A stretch of 64,000 nucleotides of DNA from Anadara kagoshimensis. Lineage: Eukaryota; Mollusca; Bivalvia; Arcoida; Arcidae. Below are positions 12,701 through 26,500 of this stretch, one piece after another. Where the stretch lies: the NCBI GenBank assembly GCA_021292105.1, contig CM037870.1, positions 41,511,076 through 41,575,075 on the forward strand, in the 5' to 3' direction. Within the stretch, counting starts at the first letter, position 1; every line of letters starts with the position of its first letter. Below the pieces are notes generated by a model, which did no database searches, was not told the DNA's origin, and saw only the letters and a program-made list of their open reading frames with translations. Both the position numbers and the translations under genes were made by a program.

Positions 12701-14931
12701 GAGCTCACCAACTCCGATTTTATTGGAGATGTTCATCTTATCAATCAATATTTATATAAGCATATATCAGATTACCACTTAGAACAACTGTATATGAACA
12801 TGGATAATTGCTTTTGGTTTATTAACTGGTGACGTCATTTCATTATTACAGAGTTATTTTTAGAATGAATATTTCTTATCTAAAAAGTTACATCTTTGTT
12901 CCTAACAGATTCCAGCGTAAAGCCATGGGAGCAATTTCACCAAAATATTCTGGTAGATAAGTGCTATTACTATTTTAGACTATTTAAACCATGTTTTATT
13001 GTCTATATAATTTGTTTTGTTTATTTTAGTGTTCACTATCTGTGAGGCCGTTCTCCATCTTTTCGAACATTAAACTATTGACAAGGGGTTTGATTGAATA
13101 TAATTTTGCAGCACCAGACAGTCGTTTTGGAATTAAATTTATCATCAGCATTGCTCGGGCCAAAATTGTGGAAATTCATATATATTTAATATGATGAAAT
13201 GAGAAAAATAGAACGAACAGCATGTAAACTACCAAATCCACCTCAGGCAATGCTTTATATAGCACAGTTACACTATTGGTGTTGAAGCAAACCTACCTTC
13301 TTTACTAATATTCTCATTATGTCCCTGAGGTCATTATCTGCCGCAATGTGGCAGGCAGTATAGCAACCCTTAGACTCAGACATATGTCGATTTACCATTG
13401 ATGTATCTCTGCTTAATATCATGTCTACAGCACTGAAACGAGAATAAAATTAAAACTTAACGTACTCTGGTTTTGTTAAAATTATTTGTATAAATCAAAG
13501 TCAATGTCTGCGTCCAACGAAAAACCAATTTCTGTTTTGAAAGCATTGAGGTTATCTAATCAACTGAACATTTAATGTAATAAGATGATTCCGATAATGT
13601 TTATTTTTAGACTTCCCTGGTGGAAGTTTGCCAGTTTGCAAAGATTTAATTTCGCTTTGGAATTGTGATTTGGATATAAACCAATGTGGGTTTTTTTATG
13701 TACAGACAAGAATTATCTTCCGACAAAAAATACATGTAAATACCTTTTTGTTATTTATCATCAAATATAACCACAGAGTCCTGTTTTTATACATTTTACA
13801 AATCAATGAACAATATACTACACAAAAATCGTAACATCACAGCCTTATTTTTATAGTCAATAGTCAGTTGCAGCTACCTATAGTTTGCGATGTCTGGATA
13901 TCAAGATCTATCAAATAATGTCCGCTTTTCTAGGTCAACAAGTAGGACCAGAAGTACTGTCATAGTGAAACAAAACCCATATAACACTTACATTTGACAC
14001 TTTTTGATACAAGCCCACTGAAGCATGTCAAAACCATCTGCATTTTCTGTCTCAAATTTTATTTTTGTTTTTGCCTTCAGTATCTGTTTGACAGCATGTG
14101 GTTGTTCATTGCTTATTGCGTCATGTACAGCAGTGCCACCACTAGGACTCTGAAACATATCAATTGCTTTTATGCAATGTCTTTAGAATTAATTCACTTG
14201 ATATCATTTTGTTATTGTGACCGATCTTCTAAAGAAGAACGTTTAAAAATTTGCTGCTTTAACTTTTTATGTCCTGTCTTTAGTCTTATTCCAGAGTTTT
14301 TAATTGTTCCAGTTTTTGTAGTACATAAGACATTTCAGAGAGCGGAGTACAGGGTATCGACTGATAATCTTGTTGTGCGATCAATGTACATTATCTCAAT
14401 CGAGATTAGCACTTCATGAAAGAATTGCATTTTGTACCATCCAGAATAAATCATACTACATTTTATTATACCTCATTAGAAAAATACGATGCTATCTGTA
14501 ATTTGATTTGATCGTTGGATCATGTGATCAGGGTGGAGAAAACATCGTGTATCCCTCTGAAAACATCATATCCCACCTCTTCGGAACACACCATGACGTC
14601 ACAATTATATGACGTCAACGATGGAGAATCGGTCACGACGTTCTAGCGTTTGCCCCCGATGTGTTCCGATAGGAGAAAAAGGCAATGAATCGGAAAAGGG
14701 TGATGTTTTTAGGTTGTCTTTTTTGAATATTTTTCTTTCTGTCTGTCTTTCTTATTGCAATGGTTATCTTTCGCCCGAGGGAAATGTGACTTGTTCAGGG
14801 TGAACAAATGTTCATATCTCCCTCACTCAAAGGCAATAAATGTATACTATTCTATTCAAAAGCTCATAAATTGCTGAGCATTTAGCATTACAGTAGGTCT
14901 AACTGGTAGCAAGTACAAATGCAGCGTGTGT

Positions 14932-14975
<44 letters not shown>

Positions 14976-14982
14976 TGAGGAA

Positions 14983-15019
<37 letters not shown>

Positions 15020-18000
15020 ACCTTCACATGTAAATCAGCACCAGCTTCTACTAAATGACGTACACATTCCGGTCTGTTTTCAATCACGGCCAGATGCAAG
15101 GGAGTTATTCCTTTTTTATTCTTCACCTCAATATTTGCTTTGTTTACAATTAACAGCTTTTCAACTGTAGCCTTGTGACTGAAAAAAATAAGTTTCAGAG
15201 TCTGAAATCAAATTCTACTCACCAGTGTTTTCATCTTAAAGTATCATTTTAGTATTAAAAATAATTAAAGAAATGTTCGTTTCATGGGTTTACTACATGT
15301 ATAGTAATTACGTTTTGTTACGAGAAGCTGCAGGAGGACCAAAGTCAATTAGGAACAGAAGAAAAACAGTCTGGTTTCATAAGCTAGAATATCGCCAAAA
15401 CAGCTGCAGCAACAAAGGAGAAAGTCACTAATTTATAAGAAAGACAGCTGGAAAGCCTTATATATATGCGGGTTTTTAAGGTAATCGTTATAGTAGATGT
15501 GCCATTTGTTTAAGGTGTTTTGAAATCGCATTTAAGAAACGAAAAAATGAATTATGTACATAGTGCAAATTTAAACAAGGTGAGATATGTAGATAAACCA
15601 TCATTTACCTTTTCTTTTTATTACTAGTAATTTCTTTTTTTCAATTAATTTTCTATTTATTTTACTTACTTTTTTACACATATATGGAGAGGTGTGTTTC
15701 CGTCTTTATCTGGTTTATCGATGTCAGCTTTAGCTTCAATTAGACATTTCACGATAGGTTCATGTCCTTTCTGACAAGCTACTTGTATAGCGGTCACTCC
15801 GTCTTCCTCTACATTTACCTGTATATATTTATAACATGTGTCGTGGATGCTTGATTTGTGTGCTATTTTGTTAATAGATTTAATGGATTTATTCTGATTA
15901 CAAAATATCAACATAAAAAATATAAAAATGAATGATTCTAATAATGGTGTAGTATAAAATGGGCATCCAGTTAGGCAATACAAAATAATAGCAAGAAACA
16001 AGACAACAGTGCCATCTTTAGAGGTGCTAATATTTGATAAAAATAATCATATTTAGTCTAAAACATACTTTTTTAAATCATTAGTTTTATAGGTCGCCCG
16101 CGATATGATGACAGAGTGTTTGTTTATAAACAGGGAGGGTTATATTATTAAAATAACGCATTTATATATAGGCAAACAACTTTGACCTGTCCGCTTGACC
16201 TTTCATTTAAATATTTATCACGGGCCAAGTACATCTGTGTATAGGGAACACATGTGTTTATTCTGTATACATCATGAGATATACTTACTTCATAAAGTAA
16301 ACCTGTGTACTGTGTATGTATTAACTTGGATATTAACAATACCCATTTAATTGGATGGGCCCTCCTATATGAATATTCCTAATGAAAGGTCAAACGGACA
16401 GGCCAATGTTGTTTACCTTTATACTCTATGAGGTGAGTATATCTCATGATGTATACAAAATAAACACCTTTGCTCCCTATAGACGATTCTATTTTTCGAT
16501 ACAAGTGGAGTTATCTTTCTTTATAACTAGAGGGCGCTATTACGTCAGCCATTACAAGACTGATTCAGTCATTGTTTACAGTAGCGACGTAATATATACA
16601 TGTGTGTAAATCGAAACTTAATTGTAACTCTTAGCAAGTTAATTTCATTGTTAAAATGCCTTACGTATCTGGAGGAGGAAAACGCTGTGTTATCGTAGGT
16701 TGTCACAACAACCAAAAGAAGATCTACGAATGGAAAAAACGAAGAGGAGGCGCTGTCAGCATATGTTGCATGTTGATTAAAAATTAAAAAAAAATAATAA
16801 TAATAAAGTAAATCAAGATCACATTTGTTGTAATTTTTAATGTCTTGAGTTCAGAAATGCTTGTTTACACACTTGTTAAGATTATTTCACTTTTTACTCA
16901 TCATGTTACTTACAAATGTATATAAAAATTGCTGCTGAAAAAAACATGTACCGTTATTTGACAAAAGAACCGGGAGCAAAATTTCTTGACTTGACCGGGG
17001 TTCAACCCATGGACTGTCACTCTCAAGACGTTCAAGAAGTAATTGGCCTGATCGACTTCTCATATGCTAAGAATTTGAGATTCTTTATTCAAATTGAACA
17101 ATAACATCATAAAGACTATCTAGAAGAGTATTTAGCATCTTCAATCAGATTATAATATAAAAAAGTTAAAAAACTAAATATATGATTATGTACAAAATTT
17201 CTTGTATTCATCACAGAGGATAAACCTTCCCGCCTGAAAATCATCCACTAAACGGACAAGCATATGTTTAAAGTAAAATGATCTTACTCTGGGTAAGAGT
17301 TGATTGATGAATTCCTCATCATAATTCACATCAATTGTGACATGTTTCATGGGATCAGATTTCCATACAAAAAACTTGCATTTTATTATATTGGTGCAGT
17401 GCATTTGCATCTGAACCTTGTGATAATAACCTTTTTCTCTCCTTTTTGTTAATTTCACAACCCTGTTGTGTTTTTATTATGTCATAGTTCTTCGAATCGC
17501 TGGTCAATTCACTAATTGGTTTTAATGGGCATTTTATCTCCAACAATGTTTCGTTTGAAACAATTCCATCTGGACTTGCAGATCGGAGAGAAATGTTTAT
17601 GTACAACTGTGCCAATGGTATTTACAGTGCAGTTGTGAACATTTTTATTTTGGTTCTGATGATTTTCCGTGTTACTGGCAGTGTTTCACTTGAATCGAGT
17701 GTACAAATGATTATTAACCAATTCTTTTTTAATATCGAATGTAGCCCCGGAGCATGTTCTTATAAATTATATTCCCTACAGGCAGCGCCTGTGATGTACT
17801 GTGTATATTTCAACACCTATCAAATGTTATCGGATATATTTTTAATTAAATTTAATTATATAATTAATGCATTCCAATCATTGATTACCCTTTGCTGACT
17901 TACAATGTCCCGGAAGTCTACTTTCGGTTTTACTTTTCCAACAGTGTTAAACACTTAAATCTGATAATAGGGATTAGTACTACATATACATTGATGTTTA

Positions 18001-20539
18001 TCAGTCATCATATCGAAATCTTTATTTCTAAATAAAATGCGACGAATGCTAATTAGAAAAAACAAACTGTATGAAAACACTATCGATGTTTAATAGGAAT
18101 CAGTCTTGTAATGGCGGACGGTCACGTGGTTTCAAGATGGATGCGCCCATTGATTTGACGATAGAAACGTCTTAGATGAACTTGGTCCGAGATAAATATT
18201 TAAATGAAAGGTCAAGCGGACAGGTCAAAGTTGTTTACCTATAGCTGAATATAGTGAATAGAAAAATATATAACCACGTTTTGCAGAATTTACTTTGACC
18301 ACCTATAAACAAAGTTTTGGAGAAAAGTGGAATAATAAATTTTTAAGGCACAGTAAAAAATCTTTTACTTATATCGAAGCCGTAAGTTCATTGCTGATGG
18401 AGGAAATCGGAGTGTCAGGAGAAAACCGCCTGTCTTCGTCAAGGAAACCGGAGTGTCAGGATAAAACCGCCTGCCTTCGTCAAGCAAACTCACAAAGATA
18501 TAATTTTAATTGAAAGTAAAATTTTAAAATAAAAACCTTGATATTATAGTGCAGTTAATTTATATTATTTTAAGCATTTTTACAAAGAACATTTCAGACG
18601 CTCTCCATTTGGAAAATTAAATAAAAGGTATTACCACAGTCGGATTTTCCCTGACGTAATCTTGTACAAGAGCCACATCTCCTCCTAAAACCAGAATTAT
18701 AAGCGATTTTTTAGGCTTGACAGTTTCCTGTCTTCGGTCTGGCTCAAATACTGTAAAAATAAAACGAAACATGAAATATACTGGATGCAGGATAATGCTA
18801 TAAAGAATTCAAGTTTAAATTAGTCGACATCGATAGTCAAGGTAAAACTTCAAAGCGAAAGCGAAGAAGTGCGTTTAAAACAGGAATGATAGGTGAAAAA
18901 TCATAGGCAAAGTGAGGGCTCATTTCATACAATGATTACTGTGAAACATAACATTGTTTTTTTTGGCCTTATCCGACAAACTCAAAAATGTCCAAAACAT
19001 GCAGTACGGGCCTGTCGAAAGTTTAACACTCAAGCTAACGAATAAGTGCCGAATCGGAATAGCATATGTTAGCAATATCGGCAGATTTTCAGCAGCAACT
19101 ACCTACCTCTTGACAGCTTTTTTAATCACCAGCTATCCATATATCTGCCACTTGGCTGCCAAGTATTGATGCCTTTTCGTTAGCTCTATGTTAAACTTTC
19201 GACAGCCATGTACTGTACTCTGGACAAAAACATGCGACTATAGACTTTGGAATGTTCACGACAAATTCACTTAACCAGTCCAAACTCATAAATTGAAACC
19301 AGTGAGTAATTAGTTAAATTAACTACACATTCCACCTTTGACAGAATGTGTGAAAAAAGAGGAAAGAGATGTAGAAATAAACCAATTAAGGAATTAATCT
19401 ATATTGCTAGTAAGTTATAAATTACAATTATTCAGATTAGGAATCTTAAGACTAACTGTCATGACGGAAATTTGTGGGGATAAACAAATCATTAAATAGT
19501 GAGACTTACTGAATTAAGTTGTATAAGTATTAATTTGTTTTAATGATGTTTTTAAACATTGGTGCTATAAAAATAGAAATGTTTTTGATGCCGTTAATGC
19601 TTGACAAAAATAGAATTGTTTTACCTCAGTTATGACGCTCACGAAAGGGTATACATGTATTTGAAACTGTATGACAAAAATAACTTCAATTTTTCTATTG
19701 TAAACTTCCTTTCCTTTTGTATGCAGAAATAATCCTGCATCTCCTGCTTATGGTGTATTTTTTCACAATTAATACGCTATGGTAGAGCTTACTTTATACA
19801 ACGAAGCAAGCTGCTTACATATAAATTGTTGACGCAAAGATATTGCAAATCTAGGCTTATCAAGGTCCTCAAATAGTTTTATGGCCATCATCGCAATATG
19901 GTTGATACGTGTGTTGTCTCAATCGAAAATTATCTTGTTTGATTACACACATAACGGGTGAAGCTAGGTAGACAGGAGGTGCTTACACTTCCGGAGCAAC
20001 CGGCCTTACTTCCTTGGTTGAAGTTCAGATGTGTTACTTAATTTGCCGCTTTCAAAATTTTATTTTGCTTTGTGAATGTGGTTTGGACATGGATTGGTAT
20101 GTTTTTTTTTTGTTATAATGTAAAGACGATTTGGTGTTTTTGTTCAATTGCATTTGATGTTCCAGATGTTTGATAAACGTTGATTAATTGCATTTGGCCA
20201 CTTAATTTATGACAACAGTAGAATTGTGTTATAAATGTCTTTTTGATGTAAAGACGATTTCCCCGAATTTCTTACATTTCTTTTTATGTAGATTCTCTGG
20301 CAGTGGTGGGGCCTTTTCTGTTGTCTTGATATTGCCTTCATCAACACTCTCTAGACATACTGGACTAAATAAATATTGTTTTCCATCAATATGAACAGAT
20401 ACATCCCCATCATCGTCAACATGTACTACTCGTCCTAGCTTTCCTAAAGTCTGAAAAACAAAACATAAAATGTTATACATACTAAGATATATGATATGAA
20501 AGCAATGTGGATTGATAGAAAATGCAAGGTCAAGATCAA

Positions 20540-20588
<49 letters not shown>

Positions 20589-23500
20589 ATTTTGCAATTG
20601 ATCTGTGGACACTATTAGCTCTGTTACGCCTAAGTCAACGTTGTGGAGACAAAACTCGCGTCCCCAGGCATATATACGGTAGGTTATTTTTAATTTTTAC
20701 TCTATTTCAAAGCCGTAGGGTTGGCTTATATGGAGATTTTTTACATTTTCTTAACTTGCCAATTTGCCCCACATTGCAAGTAACTGAACGTGTTTGGAGG
20801 GGCTATTATGAGGCTCCAACAAACCAACCCCACTACATTTACATTTGTATTATATATGTGTATGAATTAATAAAATTCTAAAGTAAGGATTAGTATTTTG
20901 TGCTTTGGTGAACACTATACCTGATTGTAATTATCAGACCAGCCACCATGACCTTGCTGTAAAGCTGAAACCTTTGCCTTATCACCAAACACACGGACTA
21001 AATCACCTTTCTGAAACGTATGTACCTAGTTTGATGGAAATAAAACTAATATTTTACTCAGAGCATTTGGAAAACAAATTGCTCATAAACATATTTATTT
21101 TTGACAATATTCATATTGCAATTTATTGTACACTATACACCGATCTAAATACCATTTGTATTTATTTTAACGTACATGTAACACTGTGTTATGTTTAAGT
21201 GGTCGATAAAAAATTATTATCACACGCAATAGACATCTGGCATTTAATTTTGTGTTCGTTTTTTATACGTGATAGGTGTCTTCAGCTCGAACGATTGATT
21301 CGCTCTCGTTTATCAGGATGGCAATTTGCAATCAAAAGAAGAAGAAGAATGCGAATACAAAACCAAACGTTTTGAATAATCTCTAATGAAGTAAATCATA
21401 GCACAGGAATAAAATTTGGGAGTCAGTTGCAGAAACATTTACATGAAAAATCAGAAAATTGCGTTAAAATAGAAGAAAGAGGTTTGTAACTTGACAAGCA
21501 ACTAAGAGCACAATACATTATAAGAACAGATAATTACATGTTATATCAGCCAAATAAAAAAAGAATGGCAAAACATACTTGAAAGATCAGAAACTCGCGG
21601 TAAAATAGAAGAAATCGATTTGTAACTTGACAACGTAATTGAGCACAAGGGCACAATACATTATAAGAACTGATAATTACATGTTGTCTCAGCCAAAACA
21701 GTAATGGAAAAAACATACTGGGAACAGTATAGTGGTTATGTTTATATTCGGAAAAACCGAGGCCATTCTACTTTATTAATTGTAGTTACTGTAGTTACCT
21801 AAACTTTTACTCACCTTTGTCAGACACAAGTAGTTCAAGGAGTACATGTTACCATCTTGGTACTGGACTCTTACAAGTCCTGCTACTATGATTTGTACCA
21901 CCGTTCCAGTCTGTGCTAAACACTGAAACAAAATTGATTACTTTTATACAAAATTGAATTTTCAATAGCTAAGGTGTAGTCGTGAATTAAAATCAACAAC
22001 TTTAAATCTATAATTTCAAATTGATCATAGGTTTGACTCCAATAAGTCACTTAACCCACAATTTGTTTAGGAAATTCATTTGCAAACAAATAGAACAATT
22101 TTGAAAGATAAAATGAATGTGTTTAAAGTGAAATTTTCTTTCATAAAACTAAAACCGCCAATATCATCACACATTCAAATATATTGTTCTATCTATATTA
22201 GTTTCGAATCCAAAACAGAGTTGCATGACAAATATAATACTTTCGTCATAACATCCGCAAATACATTTGAATAAAATGCTTTGACAATTTTAAGTTGTCA
22301 AGATTCATTGGCATAAAATTTCATCGTAATTTTGAATGCAATACATGTCACATTGTTCATCAAAATTGTCTGATTCTTGGTTCGAGCAATACTGATGAGG
22401 AATTCGATTTCGAAACGACCATCTAGTGCTGTGCTGCAAAATTAAAACGGTTTGTGATAATTACTACATTTAATGTAATGTTTAGTGTCTTTATGTGCAT
22501 TTTGTTAAGAATGGTTACCTGACTCATGGCGTCACTCCATACTCCATCCGACAACTTTTGTATATTTTTCATCTGACTCTGTGTAAGATGAACTTGTACT
22601 TTGTCACCAATGGTCAGCTCGGCCTTCTTTATGCAATCAAGATCTAAATTCAAAACGAAATATATGACATTGTATAGCCAAAACGGTAACAAAGAAACCC
22701 AAACCGAAGAACAAGACGTAACAAACAAACGTAATCAAGAAACCAAGACCAGGACCATTCGTTCGAAGCTTGATTAGTTTAATCAACTGATTAGTTTAAA
22801 ATTAGAATTTTAAATAATCGCATTTATGTTGTGAAATTAATATTGAAAATTTTGAAATTGAACATTATTTCACCAATCTAATTAAGCACATCATTAGAAA
22901 ACTATTGACTTGATAATGGTATGGTGATTTTATTTGATGTTTTTAATTTCTGTCAATCAGTGATTAAACTAATCAAACTTCGAACGACTGAGTCCAGATA
23001 AACGCATATGGAGGCCACTAATAAGTACTTGTCTACTTAACCTAATAAAAATGATTCAGTGGCTTGGTTCATGAACATATGGAGGAGCCAAGTGAACCTA
23101 TTTTAGCCGAAGTATTGAACATAGGAAAAGCAACCCATCTAGAGTTCATTCTTTCTTTCCGTTTGATACATTATGACCGAAAAAAACGACAATCCAATAC
23201 AATCATATATAATCAATGTTACTACAGCAATATGTTGACATAGAATGACATCCTTGCCTTTAGTATAAGTTTCCCTGAAAGCATTTATCTATTTCACACC
23301 TTATGCATGGATATCCACTTTTATTAAAGAAATAATTCAATCAAAAGGATTCATTTTCTGTTTGCGTGGATTTATGGGAGATAAACTTAATTTTTTGTCA
23401 CCTCGCGCAATTTAAACGTTACAATATTACAAGTGCTTGTAGTTCACAAACTAAACAATATAAAATCGATTCCTTTATAACATTAGTTGCTGATACTGGC

Positions 23501-26500
23501 GTCAGTAGTATTAATTGCGATACAGTCACAAGTCTGTCGAAAGTTTAACACAAAGCTAATGAACTATTGTCGAATCGACAGCTCATCTCGTCAGCTATAT
23601 CTCGACAGCTTTTTAGCAGCTGTTATCTGTCTCTCGGCAGCTTTTTGGTCACTGGCTAACCATATATCGGTCACTCGACAGACGAGCTTCGATTCCTTGC
23701 CGTTAACTCGGTGTTAAACTTTTAACAGGTCTGTATATCTAATAGACCCGATAAAATTGGATTAACTTTCGTGTTTTTTATGCAAAAGAATTTTCTACAG
23801 GTGTTGTATACAACTGTGGAGAAAGAAATGAAAGAACACCAATCAACTTGGGGAGAACTGGTGAAGATGGCACAAGACAGAGACAAGTGGAAAACTGTAG
23901 TCCTTGCCCTATGTGTCCCCGGGCATAAAAAGGACTAGGTAGGTAGGTAATTGTATACAAAAGACAATTAAAACATTATAGCATACCGACAACTGGTAGA
24001 TGTTGTTTGTAGTATTTATATCCGTCACCAGCTTTAGTGTATAACAGATCTACTCTTCCCTCTGCACCTAGTCTATATGTCTCTACGTTCTTCTGTTTAC
24101 TCCATTTTACACGAGCAGCACTTCGCTGTGTTGTCGAACTCCAATCACAGATTTCATCAATAATTCCCTCGGACCCATCACCGCCTGGTAAAATGAAGAA
24201 GGAAAATACAGGTATGATGTCCTTGCCAATAGCTACACCAACCACATAGAAATAATAAAGATACATTTCTATTTTCAAGAAAAATTAAAGAAAAGAGGTA
24301 ACACGAAAATATCAAGAATCATGTTTTTATGAACATGAAATTGTTCCAAATTGTAAATGCTGTCAACCCATGTCGTAAGATGAAATAAGACAAAATGTAT
24401 TTGTGATTGCAAATAAATTGAAACTTGAATTTTAAATTGTTAAATTGGAACTGCAAGAACTGTTTTTAACCTCTAGATATCTTCTGTCATGTGATGTATC
24501 AAAAATATAACTTATGAATTTCATTTAAATTTTCATTTCAGCTCAGTTGAGTGAAACAATATATTTCGCTTTTATGCAGTTGTATTTTAATATATATAAA
24601 ACCTTATCGTCATTCGTGGGAATATTTACCATCGGTGTTCCGCCATTCCCAGTGTGGTCCTCTAGTAACTTGTGCTTTTGGAAAAAGACCTTTTGCTAGA
24701 CAAACCATATCCTTTGAACTATTTCTTGAAGGAAGTTTGACGCTGTAGTAAAACAGTAAACTTATGTAAAATTCAAAATTATACATAACACTCGTTGATC
24801 TTTAAGATTTGATATATGTTTAAATGTGTCGCATGTTTCGCACAAAATGGAAAATTCCATTTCTTAATCTTAATCTTAAAACATTTCCTAATCTTTATCC
24901 AAAAAATAGAGCTGTCTCTGGGGAGCCAAATACCCCCGACCCCAATATTTAATGTTTTCCGCGACCTTGACCTTTCCATATGACATTAGTTCAAGGTCAT
25001 GACACACCGTTCGGCCATGGAGATAATTCATGTGAAGTTTTATGACAGCCGTCCAGAGCAATTATGAGATATGGCCAGACATACTTTCACGGGGACCTAG
25101 ACCTTTCCAATATGACATCACCTATATCCAAAATCACAGCCTGTTGTTTATATGAGCTAATAATGTTTTGATTTAAAATTAATCCAAGCAATTACCCATA
25201 AAATGTCGTATTTAGATAAATATTCAGTAACTAAATGCAACTACTCTATCATATTGAATAATAAATCAATCCCCAGGGATAACTGGTCATTAGTGTTGCT
25301 TATAAAAAGATATTTAACTTGATAAGCATTAAACAAAAATCAATTATTACTAAAGTATTCTTGACAATGAAAATATCTAATAGTGGAGATATAGAGATAT
25401 TGACAAGAATTAAAATTAAATCGATGATACATTTTTGACAGACATGAAACATACAGTCCAACCTGTCTTAAAGGCCACCTCTATATACGGGTCACCTGCT
25501 TTTAAAGGCTAGTAAAATTGTATCCCAATTGTTCTTTATTTGTATTATTTGAACCTGTATAAAAAGACCACCTGCCCATAAGGTCACTATTACTGGTTCC
25601 CTTGGGTAGCCTTTAAAGACAGGTTTGACTGTTGCTAGTTCTGAGCTAGAAGTGAAACGTTGATTTTGAGTGTATATATAGTATGTACTTACATGCTGTG
25701 AAATGGTTGAACAACACGTCCAAATGTATGGTTGACATCATGTTTGTCCGACATGTAACATTTGGTACATAAGTTTATGTTTCCACAATCAAGACATAAC
25801 CATCGGATACCCCAGATTGTTTTAACATTACACCCACTACAGCTACAATTCGGATGGTTTACTCCTGAATTAAGAAAAAAAAACCCATAAAATCATATAA
25901 ACTACAGTATATATAAAAACTGTGAAGAACATACTTCATTTGTCCCAGGGAGTTTAGTGAATCAAAAACAAACATTTACAGTTCATATCCATAGCACAAT
26001 TCCAAAAGCGAAGAAAATTTCAAAACTGGAAAATTAGTTAAACACGTGAGCTTTCACCGGGGAAGTGAGGACGGGTGTTTTAGAAGAGCAAGCGCACACG
26101 TCACGTGTGAAATCAAAGTTGGGAATGAAAGGAACATGAAACTACATATATGTATGAGACGTCAAACATTTGAGATACACAAGAAAGTACCGGCTGTACA
26201 ATCAGACTTCACCCTTTTTTCATTGTAAAGTAATTAAAAATCTGAAGATGATATGGTTTGTTTTGAATGGATGTAATGGTAACGGTTAAATATTAAATGA
26301 CATTTGGGCACTTGCTGTCTGCGATAATCAACTAGAGATGAAACGGAACAAAATTGAATGACAAACCCATTCATCATTGTAAATAAAAAAGATACGATAT
26401 GGACTATTGCAATAAATAATTTTAGTACCTGTTTGTGCATTGTCGAACAAACACAGATCAAACGAATTATCTTTGGCTTTGTAAATCCGCTCTCGACCTG

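Larger units (their letters stand above)
16167..18243. mobile_element. 2.1-kb inverted-repeat DNA element in MIB-PARP intron 9
   Basis: The left end (16167-16217) and right end (18190-18243) are near-perfect inverted repeats of about 50 bp, carrying GACCTGTCCGCTTGACC and its complement and bounded by TATAGG/CCTATA. The same termini flank the short elements at 8161-8402 and 54866-55108, so this may be the longer parent. Inside are a THAP-like start (16656-16787, plus) and a broken YqaJ-like exonuclease (17186-17615, minus). A second inverted copy of the terminal motif at about 16385-16425 makes the left end look like a MITE on its own. Confidence 0.7.

Noticed and set aside
13994..14419. 141-aa plus ORF
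   Set aside because: Overlaps MIB-PARP exon 12 antisense; the exon on the minus strand is supported by splice sites and ankyrin similarity.
20522..20881. 119-aa ORF beginning in a GA repeat
   Set aside because: Microsatellite translation plus intron sequence of MIB-PARP; no recognisable domain.
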